Shown: piece by piece, positions 25,370 to 37,300 of the stretch | Numbering within the stretch: the first letter of the stretch is position 1 | Layout: each line of letters opens with the position of its first letter | Source of the DNA: Acidobacteriota bacterium | GTDB lineage: Bacteria; Acidobacteriota; Holophagae; Acanthopleuribacterales; Acanthopleuribacteraceae | Assembly (NCBI GenBank): GCA_030066195.1 | Contig: JASJCB010000025.1 | Coordinates: 1-64,000, forward strand | Length of the DNA: 64,000 bases | Direction of reading: 5' to 3' | Translations under genes and position numbers: made by a program | The notes under the pieces: model-generated | What the model was told of the DNA's origin: nothing | Database searches by the model: none | Seen by the model: the letters and a program-made list of their open reading frames with translations, nothing else

Positions 25370-28300
25370 CTACAACTCAAACTCCTCTCGATCTTCGTCG
25401 GGTTCATCGGTTTCCTGAACGGGTTCTACCAGTTGCAGGATCTCTATGAATTCGGCCAGTTCGGTGAGAGATTGTTTTTTGAAGACGGCACGGAGGTTCA
25501 GATCGATACCCAGTTGTTTGGAGATTCTGGACAACAAACGGGTGGCCAGCAGACTATGACCGCCCAGATCGAAGAATTGATCGTTGCGGCCTACCTTGTC
25601 CAGCTTGAGAACCTCGGCCCAGATTTCGGCCAGGGCCTTTTCAACCTCGCTTTGCGGCGGTTGATAATCGGCTGTTTGGGTCCATTGCGGGACGGGTAGG
25701 GCGCGGCGGTCGATTTTGCCCCCGGCGGTTCGCGGCAGTTGATCCAACAGCATCAGGGCGCCGGGTTGCATATAGTCCGGCAGAGTAGATTTCAGATGGT
25801 TGCGAATGGTTTCGGCATCCGTTTCCGGGGCGACCGCGTAGGCGGCCAGGCGTAGGGTTCCGTGGTCGTCGGGGACCGCGATGACCGCGGCTGCCTTGAC
25901 GCCGGGGGCTCCGACCAGCCGGGCCTCGACTTCGCCCGGTTCGATGCGGAAACCGCGAAGTTTGACCTGTTGATCCACGCGGCCCAAGAATTCAAGAGTT
26001 CCGTCAGCCTGTCGGCGCACCAGGTCGCCGGAAGCGTACAGTCGGGCGCCGGCTTGCTTGCTGAAGGGGTCGGGGATGAAGACCGCGGCCGTTTTGGCCG
26101 GGTCGTTCGCGTATCCTCGGGCCAGGAGTCCTCCCAGGTACAACTGACCGGGCAGGCCGTTGGGTAAGGGCTGCAGGTCGGCGTCCAAAACCCGTGCGAA
26201 ACGGTTCGGCAGGGCCGTGCCGATGGGGACCCGGGCCGGCAGAACTTCCGGCGAGACCGTGTGCATGGTTGCGGTGATGACCGCTTCCGTCGGGCCGTAG
26301 GCGTTGACCAGGGTGATGTTCACCGGCGCCATTTTTTGCCAGCGGGCCAGACCTTGGAGCGGCAGTGCTTCGCCGCCCAGGATCATCAGCCGCAGGTGCG
26401 GCAGATCCGTCAAACTACCCGCTGTCAACATTTCCTGCCAGTAGGCGGGCGGCGGGTTGGCGATGGTGATTTGCTCGGCGGCCAGGATAGACGGCAGTTC
26501 CTCGGGCGGCCACAGTTCATCGCCGCGAACGTGGACGGCAGCGCCGGCGGTCAGGGCGGGGAGCCACTGTTCTAGTGAGGCGTCGAAGGCCGGGTTGGCG
26601 AATTGCAGGACCCGGTCCTTTGGCGTCAGTTCGAAGCGCCGGCTGATCGAACGGCAATGATCGGCCAGGGCGCCGTGAGACACCACCACGCCCTTGGGTC
26701 GACCCGTGGAGCCGGATGTGAAGATCGCGTAGGCCGTCTGGCTCGGATGGGGTTGTATTTCCCGGAGGTCGGCGGAGGTTTCCTCTGCATCGTCCATTAA
26801 GATGACTTTGAATTTGCCCTCTGGCTGTTCCGTGTTTTGTTGCGTCACCAGCAGGACGGCGTCAGTGTCCTGCAGCATGGCCTCGGTGCGGGCCAAGGGC
26901 TGTGCCGGGTCCAGGGGGATGAAGGCGGCGCCCGCCTGCATGACCGACAGTTGCGCGATCAGCATGTCGATACCGCGCGGCAGCAGCAGACCTACGAATG
27001 TTTCGGCGCCGGCGCCGGCTCGTTGCATTCGCCCGGCCAGCATGCGGCTGTGTTCCATCAGTTGCGCATAGGTAAGCGTGTCCGCCGGATGACCGACGGG
27101 AACCAGCGCCGGCGCATGCGGGTTTGCTTGGGCGCGTTCCGCGATCAGTAAGGGCACCGCCGGTACAGAGGGTCTTTCCGGCAGGTCATGCACTACCGGG
27201 GCTTCGTCACCCGGATGCAATACGGCGATGTTCGCTTCCGGGTTGTCGCACATGGCTTGCAGCATACGCACATACAGTTCGGTCAACATGGCGATGGTGT
27301 CGCGCTCGAACAGGTCAATGCAGTATTCCAGGCGAGCGCCCGCGCCGTCACCATAGGTGGTAATGGTCAGGCTCAGGTCGAACTTGGCGGTTTCCCCGCG
27401 TTGTCCCAAGGGAGCCAGGGAGAGCCCGGTCGGCGACGTTGCGGTTTCGCCGGAACCGCCGCCCGTACCGTCGATCAGGTTGAACATGACCTGGAACAGC
27501 GGCGTGTGACTGAGGGAGCGCGGCAGGCGCAGGGCCTCGACCACGGTTTCGAAGGGGGCGTCCTGGTTGTCGAAGGCGTCCAGGGCGGTGCGGCGCGTAC
27601 GGGTCAACAGGGTTCTGAAGTCCGGGTTATCGGCCAGGTCGTTGCGCATGACCAGGGTATTGACGAAGAAGCCGATCAGGGGTTCCACTTCCGCCCGGTT
27701 CCTATTCGCGATCGGGGTGCCGATCACCACATCATCCTGGCCGCTGAAGCGATACAGCAACGCTGCGAAGACTGCTTCCAACACCATAAAACGCGTACAG
27801 CGCGTCTCGGCGGCGACGGCATCGACGGCGGACAACAGTTGCGGCGGTATCGAGAAGCCCACATTATCGCCCCGGAAACTTTGCAGCACCGGCCTGGGTT
27901 TATCGGTGGGCAGCGCCAACAGGTGGGGAATGCCGGCCAACTCCCGCTTCCAGAAGGCCAGGCGTTCGTCCAGCGCCTCGTCGGTCAACCAGTTGCGTTG
28001 CCAGTGGGCAAAGTCCACATAACGCACCGGTAAGTCCGGCAACCGGTCCGCTACGCCGCTGTAAAGCGCCGTGATTTCTCGAATCAATACCTCGATAGAC
28101 CAGCCGTCGGACACGATGTGGTGCATATTCAACAGCAACGCGTGCCGGTCCGGGGCCAGGCGCACTAGGGCGGCGCGCCATACCGGACCGTTGGCCAGGT
28201 CGAAAGGTATCAGTATCTCGTCCGCCGCCAGTTCCCGCGCTTTTTGCTCGGCGTCTTCCGGCGACAGGTTGCTGAGGTCGGCAAAGGTCATGCGAAAACC

Positions 28301-31300
28301 GCCCGCCGGCAGAATTGCCTGGTAGGCCGTGCCGTCATCCTCCAGGAAGACCGTGCGCAACGCCTCCTGGCGGGTTTCGATACGCCTGAAGACGTCTTCT
28401 AACCGGGCAATGTCCGGCGGGCCGGCCAGGAGCAGGGCCGCCGGCACGTTGTAGCTCGCTACGGCCGCCGTATCCGTGTCATCGCTGAGTTTGGTCAGGA
28501 ACCAGAGCCGTTCCTGGGCAAAGGATAGAGGCGGTTTGTCGCCCACTTCGCGACGGGTGAGTGTGGGCGCCGGCGCATGGGCCGAGCCGCGTGTCTCCAC
28601 AACGGCCCGGGCCAGTGCAGCGACCGTGGGGCCGGCAAAGAAGGCTTTCAGAGCGATCTCCACCTCGAATTCCTGCCGTATGCGCGAGACGGCGCGAGTA
28701 GCCAGCAGGGAATGTCCGCCCAGATCAAAGAAATTCCGATGGATATCTATCGCGGGAAGACCCAGCAACTCGGCGAAAACAGCGGCCAGTCGCTTTTCGA
28801 TCGGGTTGCGCGGCGCGGTAATGATCTCGTCGGGCCGCGCCGTTTCCAGTTTTTGCAGGGCGCGGCGGTCCAGTTTGCCCGCCGCGGTCAGCGGGAAGCT
28901 TTCCAGGGGCACGAAAACCGCCGGGATCATGTAGTCCGGCAGGCGATCGGCCAGAGCGGTTTTCAAGCCGGCCTCGTCAAGCTTCTCGCCGGTGATGAAG
29001 GCCGCCAACATGCGGGTTTCGCCGCTTTGTTTCAGCAACACCACGGCCTCGGTCACTCGCGGTAGATCCAACAGGGCCGCCTCGATTTCTCCCAACTCGA
29101 TGCGGAAACCGCGCAGCTTGATCTGGTAATCGCTCCTGCCCACGAACAGCAGGGTCGGCGCGTCATCGACCATGCGCAGCCGCACCAGGTCGCCCGTGCG
29201 GTACAGGCGTTGTCCGGGCTCCGCGCTGAACGGGTCGGCGGTGAAGCGCTCGGCGGTCAGAGCCGGCCGGTTCAGGTAACCGGAAGCCAGGCCGATGCCG
29301 CCCAGATGGAGTTCGCCCACCACGTTTTCCGGTACGGGCATGCCGGCGCGATCCAAGACATAGGCGGTGGTGTTGGCAATGGGTTTACCGATCGGCACGG
29401 TTTCCGCGTCTTCCGCAACCCTTAGGACACGGTTCCAGGTGGAGAAAGTGGTATTTTCGGTGGGCCCGTAGACATGGAGCAGGCGCTTCGGGGCGCCCTC
29501 GTCCAGCGCCCGGCGCACGCGCTCGGCGTCGACAGCTTCCCCGCCGAAGAGCAGGGTGTCCAGGCATGCGAAACAATCCGGTCGCTCGCTGATGTGGCGG
29601 TTGAACAGGGCGGTGGTAATAAACAGGGTGTCAATTTGTTGTTCACAGAGCCAGGCGGCGAAAGATTCCGTATCCAGCGCCAGGTCGCGGTGAGCGGGAA
29701 CCACGGTGGCACCGTTCAACAGCGGTCCCCAGATCTCGAAGGTGGCGGCGTCGAAGACCGGGGTGGCGATTTGACCCACGCGGCTGCCCTCGTTCAGGAA
29801 GACGTAGTCTGTTTCGCGAACCAGGCGCGTGACCCCGTGATGGGGAATCAAAGTACCCTTGGGTTTACCCGTGGAACCCGAGGTATACATGATGTAGGCG
29901 GGCAGGGCCGGGTCCACCTTCTGCAGTTGCGGCGCCGCTTCCTTGGAACCGTCTGTAGGGGAGACCAGTACAGCGTTGTTTTGCGGCATAGCGGCAGCCG
30001 TTTCGGGCGTTGCAATGATCAGCGGCATGCCGGTATCTTCCATAATGGTTCGCTGACGTTCCACCGGTCCGGCCGGGTCCATGGGCACATAAGCAGCCCC
30101 GGCAGCGGTAACGGCAAGCATGGCCGTGATCAGACCCTCGCCCGGCTCCAGCAGAATGCCCACGGGGGTTAACGGGCCCGCGCCCAGTTCCACCAGACGG
30201 GTGGCCAATCGTTCGGCGCGGCCTGCCAGGTCGCCGTAGGTCAGAGGTTCCGAGGTCAAGACGGCGACGGCGTCCGGGTTCCGCGCCGCTTGTTGATGGA
30301 ATTGTTCGGCCAGGGACGTTTGGGGAATCGGCGCACCGGTTTGATTCCAATGAGTGATCAGTTGCGCCGTCTCGTCTTCCGAGAGCAGGTTCACATCGCT
30401 CAAGGGGCGATCGGGCGACGCGCAGACCTGTTCCAAAAGATGAACGAAATGCCGGGCCATGCGGTCCATGGTGGACGCGTCGAACAGGTCGGTATTGTAT
30501 TCGAACAGGCCCCAAATGCCGTGCGCGTGTTCGGTGAAGAAGACGGTGATGTCGAAGCGGGAAGTCCGACGACCGGTGGCCACGGGTTCCAGGCGCGCAT
30601 CGGGAAGGGCGGCTTCGCCCAAGGGCGCGTTTTCAAGCACGAACATCACCTGGAACAGGGGCGTGTGGCTGAGATCCCGATCGGGTTTGACGGCTTCCAC
30701 CACCAGGTCGAAGGGCGTTTCCTGGTGGGCGTAGGCGTTCAGGGTGGTGCGGCGGACGCGTTGCAACAGGTTGCGGAAATCGGGGTTGCCCGAGCAGTCA
30801 TTGCGCAGCACCAGGGTGTTGACGAAAAAGCCGATCAGGCGCTCCACTTCCACATGCGTCCGGTTGGCGACCCCGGTCCCCACGCAAATATCTTCCATGC
30901 CGCTGAGCCTGACCAGTAGCGCGGCAAAGGCGGCTTGCAAGGTCATGAAGCGGGTGACGTCCTCGGCTCGTTCGATCTCGGCCAGGCGGGCTGTGATTTC
31001 GGCGGGAATGGTGAAGTGGGCCAGATCGCCGATGAAGGTTTGCACGGCCGGTCGCGGGCGATCGGTAGGCAGTTCCAGGAGAGCAGGTGCGTCGCCCAAT
31101 TCGCGCCGCCACCAGGCCAGGCGCTCGTTGCGTTGCTCGCCTTGGAGTTGTTGTTGCAGCCAGGCGGCGTAGTCGGCATATTGGACGGGCAGCTCCGGCA
31201 GTTCGGCAGCGGGATCGGCATAGAGCGCGGTCAATTCGTCCACCAGGATCCCTTGCGACCAGGCGTCGCTGATGATGTGGTGGATGACCAGAATCAGCAG

Positions 31301-34300
31301 GTGGTCCCCGCCTTCCAGGGGATAGAGGCAAACGCGGAACAGCGGACCTTTTTCCAGGTCGAAGGGCCGCTCGGCTTCCTCGGCCACGATTGCCTCGACG
31401 GCGCTTTCCGGAATAAGGGCTTCTACGGTCAAACCAATCGCGGTCTCCGGCAGTAATCGCGCCGCCGGGGCGCCGTCCGCCGAAAGGAAAACGGTGCGCA
31501 ACGAAGTCTGGCGCTTGACCAGCGCTTTCACCGCCGCATCGAGAGCGTCCCGATCCAGGGGGCCCTTCAAGCGCAGGGCGGTGCTCATGTTGTAGGCGCT
31601 GCCCGGCTGATCTTCCATGCTGTCGATGAACCACAGGCGTTGTTGGGGGAAACTGACCGGCAGGAATTCGTCGTGTTGCAGGGGAACCAAACCAGGCAGA
31701 GCCTTTTCCCCGCCGGCTTGACGGTCCAGCCACTTTGCCAGCGCCTCGATAGTGGGCGTTTCGAACAGGCGGCGAACCGGCAATTCCCGAGCCAGGCTGT
31801 CGCGAATGCGGGCGCAGACCTGAACCGCTAACAAAGAATGACCGCCGGCGCGGAAGAAGTTATCTTGGATACCTACCTTGGGGATACCCAACACTTCACT
31901 CCAGACTTCGGCCAGGACGCGTTGGGTAGGCGTTTGCGGGGCCACATACTGTTGCGTGGTTCCCGTGTCGACGTCTTCGGCATATGCCGCCAGCCTTTTG
32001 CGGTCAACCTTACCGTTGGTGGTGAGCGGAAAGCGCTCCAGGATGGTAACGGCAGCGGGAACCTGGTGATCCGGAAGTTGTTGTTCCAGCCAGGCGTGGA
32101 TGGACGCCGAATCGCTCGCGGCTCCATCGCTCAGCACGGCGAAGGCGACCAGGCGATAGTTACCGTGACCGTCGGGCAGGGCAATCACAGCCGCGTTGTC
32201 CACATCCGAATGATGACGCATGGTCGCGGCGGTTTCCTCGGGTTCGGCGCGTTTACCGCGTACCTTCACCTGGAAGTCCAGGCGGCCCAGGATCTCCAGG
32301 TTGCCGTCAGGCATCAGGCGACCGCGATCACCGGTACGGTAGAGCAAGTCGTCGAGATCGTCTCGGAAAGGATTCTGGATAAAAAGCCTGTTCTCAGCGG
32401 CCTGGTTGAGGTAACCCAGGGTCCGGTAGGGGGTGCGAATGACGATTTCACCAGGCTCGCCGATGCCGCACGGTTTCAGGCTACGGTCCACCACCGCCAC
32501 TTGCGCCCCCGGCAGTGCAAAACCGCCCGGTTGGTTGCCTGGACGCGGACGGGTAACCACCTGGCTGGTTTTGGCCAGGGTGGTTTCGCTGGTGCCGTAC
32601 ATATTGACGAAGGCGGCATGGTCGCCGAAGCGGGCGCGCCAGTTCCGCACCAGGCGATCGGTGAGCGGTTCCCCGGCCAGAAAGATGTGGCGCAGCTTGG
32701 GCAACGGCGGCGCTTCCCCGGTATGTAACAACCAGGCGTTGACCAGGGACGGCACCACATTCAGCACGCTGATTTCTTCATCGGCCAACCATTGAAGCAG
32801 GCGCTTGGGTTCCAAAAGGATGTCGTCATCAGGGGGGATGCACAGCAAAGCGCCTTGCGTTAAGGGCAGGAAGACATCGCGCAGCACGGCGTCGAAAGTG
32901 GGGTTGGCCAGTTGGCCCGCTCTTTCTTCGGCGTGCAGATCGAAGGTCCGGCCTTGCCAATCGAGGAAGTGAGACAGACCGACGGCGCGGCCCAGCATGG
33001 CCTTGGGGATGCCCGTGGTGCCGGAGGTGAAGAAGATATAGAAAGGGGCATCCTGACCCAATTCGACCGCTTGGAACGAACCTGAGATTTCCTGTTCCAA
33101 CCGGCCTGTTTGCGGGTCCATGGAAAGGCCGGTCAGGCTAGGTGGTGTGTCATCCACCGGCGTAAAGGGTTCCAGGTTCACCAGGAAGCGGGTGTCGGTC
33201 TCGCGCAGCAGCAGTGTCTTGCGGGCAACCGGTTGGCGGGGGTCCAGATTCAGCAGCACGCCGCCTTGTGAAACCACGGCCAACATGGCCGTCACCAGCC
33301 CGGCGGAGCGCCCGCCGTGAACAGCAACCACGTCGCCCGGTTTGAAGCCGTGTTCGGTAAGGGTCGCCTGGAGCGAGCCGGCCCGCTCGCCCAGTTGAGT
33401 GTAGGTCCAGGTGGTATCCCGAAAGCGCAGGGCGGGTGCGTCGGGGCTCTCCGCAAGCCGGGCCGCAAACTGCTCGCCGATCAGCGGGAAGTTCTGCTTC
33501 TCAATGGGACTCGACAGGTCGGCGGTTACTCGGCGCGCTGTATCATCCACCAGGGCCGGCTGATCCACGGGCAGGTCGGGCCGTTCCAGCAATTGACCCA
33601 ACAGGTTACGAAACTGCTCCAGGAAGATCTGCATTGCGCGGGCGCCGAAGCGGGCGCGGCGATAGACCAGGCGCAGGTGGTAACCCTCGTGCAGTTCATT
33701 AACATATAGGTTCAGCAGGAACTTGGCGTCGGGTTCGCCCGTGTCCACCCCGGCAAGAGACAGGCCCGGCAGGTCCAGATCTCCCTCCGGGGTGTTGACC
33801 AGGTTGAACATGATATCGAACAGCGGATGACTGTCCAAGTCCCGCGCCGGCTGCAATTCCTCCACCAACTTCTCGAACGGCAGGTCCTGGCGGCTGAACG
33901 CATCCAGCGCGGTTTGCCTGACCCGTTCCAGCAGGGTACGGAAGCAGGGCAGACCGGCGGTGTCCTCGTCATCGCCGGTATCGGCGAGGTAAGTGCGCAG
34001 GACCAGGTTGTTGAGGAAACAACCGATCAGGGGCTCCAACTCGGCAAAGCGGCGGCCGGCGATGGGCGTGCCCACCACCACATCGGTTTCGCCGGAAAGC
34101 CGCGACAGCAGAACCTTGAAAGCGCCCAGCAGAACCATGAAGGGCGTGGCGCCCGTCTCGGCGGCAAGTTCTTCCACCTGTTGCCTGAGCGTTGCATCCA
34201 AACCCAGGTTGACCGAGGCGCCCAGATGGGCGGGCATCGACGGATCTCGATCGATGGCCGGATGAGGCACGCTCAGGGGCGGCGCCAGCTGTTGCTTCCA

Positions 34301-37300
34301 CCAATCCAGTTGATTTTGCATGGCATCGCCGGCCAGCCATTGGTGCTGCCAGGCGGCGTAGTCGGCGTACTGGACAGGCGAGGCGGGCAGAGACGTGGTG
34401 TCGCCCGCGGCAAGAGCGCGGTAGGAAGTAGATAACTCATTGACCAGCAACCCGGTAGACCAGCCGTCAGAGGCAATGTGGTGCATGGTGGCGACCAGGA
34501 TGTGACGGTCGGCTTGCAGGCGGATGAGCAGACAGCGCAGCATGGGCGCGGTTTTCAGGTCGAAAGGCCGGTGGGCCTCAGCGGCGGCGATCTCTTGGGC
34601 GCGCTCGGGGGCATCGTCCAACACGACGAGGTCGATCAACGGCAGGTTCAGGCGCACCTCGGGTTCGATGATTTGCAGCGGCAGTCCACCCGCTTCCTCG
34701 TAACGGGTGCGCAGAATCTCGTGTCGGTTCAGGATGCCTTGCAGCGAGCCGTGCAGCAGGTCCAAACAGAGCGCGCCGTCCAGTTGCAGGGCGGCGGGCA
34801 TGTTGTAGGCGCTGTCTGCCGAGGCGCTGCCCTCCAGTTGGTCCAGGAACCACAAGCGACGTTGGGCGAAGGACAGGGGCAGGTCGCCGTCCCTGGGCAC
34901 GGGGACAATGCCTTGTTCCCCGACGGCCAGGGGATCTTGTAACCGCGTCGCCAATTGGGCGATGGTGGACGCGGTGAACAGGTCGGTCAGCGGCAGTTCC
35001 CGCCCCAGACGATCGCGAATTCGGGCCACGACCCGTGTCGCCAGCAGAGAATGGCCGCCCAGTTCGAAGAAATCCTGGTGGATGCCGATGTTGTCCGCGT
35101 CTACTTCCAGTACCTGGGACCAGATGGTCGCCAATTCCCGCTCGATTTCGGTGCGGGGCCTCACCAATTCGCTTTCCTGAACCGAGACGCCGGGTTCCGG
35201 CAGTGCTCGCTCGTCTATTTTACCGGCCGGTGTCAGGGGGAAGGCGGCCAGGTAGATCAGGCTCGACGGCAGCATGAAGCGGGGCAGCTTGTCGGCCAGC
35301 AGAGAACGCAAGGCACTTTCTTCCGGCGGGTTGTCCTCGGCAACCAGGTAGGCGACCAGACGATCCCTGTATTTAAGCACCAAGGCTTGGGAGATGTCGG
35401 GGTGCCCCGTTAGCGCGGCCTCGATGTCGCCCGGCTCGATACGGAAGCCGCGTAGTTTGAGCTGGCGATCGATTCGGCCCAGGAAGTCCAGAGTGCCGTC
35501 GGACAGGTAGCGCACCTTGTCGCCCGACGCATAAAGACGGGCACCCGGCAGATCGCTGAACGGGTCGGGGCGAAAGAGTTCGGCCGTCCTGGCCGGCCGG
35601 TCCTTATAACCGCGGGCAATGAAGGGGCCGCCGATGAACAGTTCGCCGGGGAGACCGACGGGCTGTACGCCTTCCTGTCGGTTCAATACATATAAGACAC
35701 GGCTTCGTTGGCGGCGGCCGATGGGAACGCGACTGAAGGATTTACCCCGAGGAACGTCGAAGTTGACGGCGGCAACCACGGTTTCGGTGGGGCCGTAGCT
35801 GTTGACCAGGCGGATATGGTCGGTGGGCGACCGGTTCCACAACTCCAGGCCGGCAGCGGGCATGGCCTCGCCGCCGGTGATGACCAGGCGCAACGCGGCC
35901 GGCGCAAAATAAGGTCTGGTCTCTTGGAGAGCCTGGTGCCAATAGGCCGGCGGCAAATCGGCGATCGTGACATTGTAGCGGTTGAGGTTCTCTTGGAGCC
36001 AGGCAGGCGGCCATAACCCCGAGCCCGGTGCGATGATCGCGGCGCCGCGCATCAGGGTGAGCAGCCATTGTTCCAAGGAAGCGTCGAAGCTGTAAGAAGC
36101 GATGTGCAGCACGCGATCGTCTTCGACCATGGCGAAGTCAGCGCCCTGATCGGCCATATGGGCGGCCAGTGCGGCATGACTGACCACCACGCCCTTGGGT
36201 CTGCCCGTGGAACCGGAGGTGTAGATGATATAGGCCGCCTGATCCATGTGGACAGTGGTTTCAACCCTGGTCTCGGGCAGCGGGCCGTCCACCACGATCA
36301 CGGTTTTGCCGGGTGCGTGATCGGCATAGGCCGCGCCGGCCAAAACCAGGCGGGCGCCGCAATCTTCCAGGATCATGGATATACGGTCAGCCGGATAAGC
36401 CGGGTCAAGGGGTACGAAAGCGCCGCCCGCGTGCATGACCGCCGTCATGGCGATGTACATTTCGAATGAGCGATCGAAAAGCAGCGCCACCGGCTCTTCC
36501 GCGCGTACGCCGGTCTCCAGCAGCACGGCGGCCAGGGCTTGGATCTGCCCGGCAAGGGCGCCGTAGCTAAGTTGCGGGGATTCGGGCCGGCCGGTGAACA
36601 CCACCGCCGTCCGGTCGGGACCTGCCTCGGCCCGGTCCAACACCACCGCATGGCCGGGGCATGTGGGACGGGGCCGCGTGTCCTGGTTCCAGGTGACCAC
36701 CAGCCGCCGTCGTTCCCGATGCGACACCAGGGCAAAGTCGCGGACAGGACTGTCGGCATGGTCGATGATTTCTTGCAGCAGGTGTCGGTAATGACCGTCC
36801 ATGCCCTGGATGGTTCGCTCGGCGAAGAGATCCGTATTGTATTCCCACACCAGTTGAAAACCCTGTGATGATTCGTTGACATTGAGGGTCAAGTCGAACA
36901 GGGCGCTCGTCTGCTCCCGCGCTACGCCTTCTATTTTCAGGCCGGTCAAGCTGGGGAAATCGCGGCGTTGACCCAGGGAGAAGAAGACCTGGAACAACGG
37001 CGAATAGGCGGGATTGCGTTCCACGTCCAGAGTCGTCAGCAGTTTCTCGAACGGCAGGTCCTGGCGGTTCTGGGCGTCGGCATTGACCTGCTGGACCTGT
37101 TGCAGCAATTGGGTGAAGGGCGCCTGGCTTTGCAGTTGAACGCGCAAGACCAGGGTGTTAACGAAACAGCCGATCAGGGGTTCGATCTCGGCGCGCGTAC
37201 GATTGGCCACGGGGGTGCCGACCGCCAGATCTTCCTGGCCGCTATAGCGTTGCAGCAAGACATACCAGGCACTGAGCAGGATGGTAAACGGCGTGGTTTT

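Noticed and set aside
25370-25700. Possible thioesterase or reductase after the last NRPS carrier domain
   Set aside because: Only about 45 acidic residues follow the carrier domain; there is no GxSxG or NAD-binding motif there.
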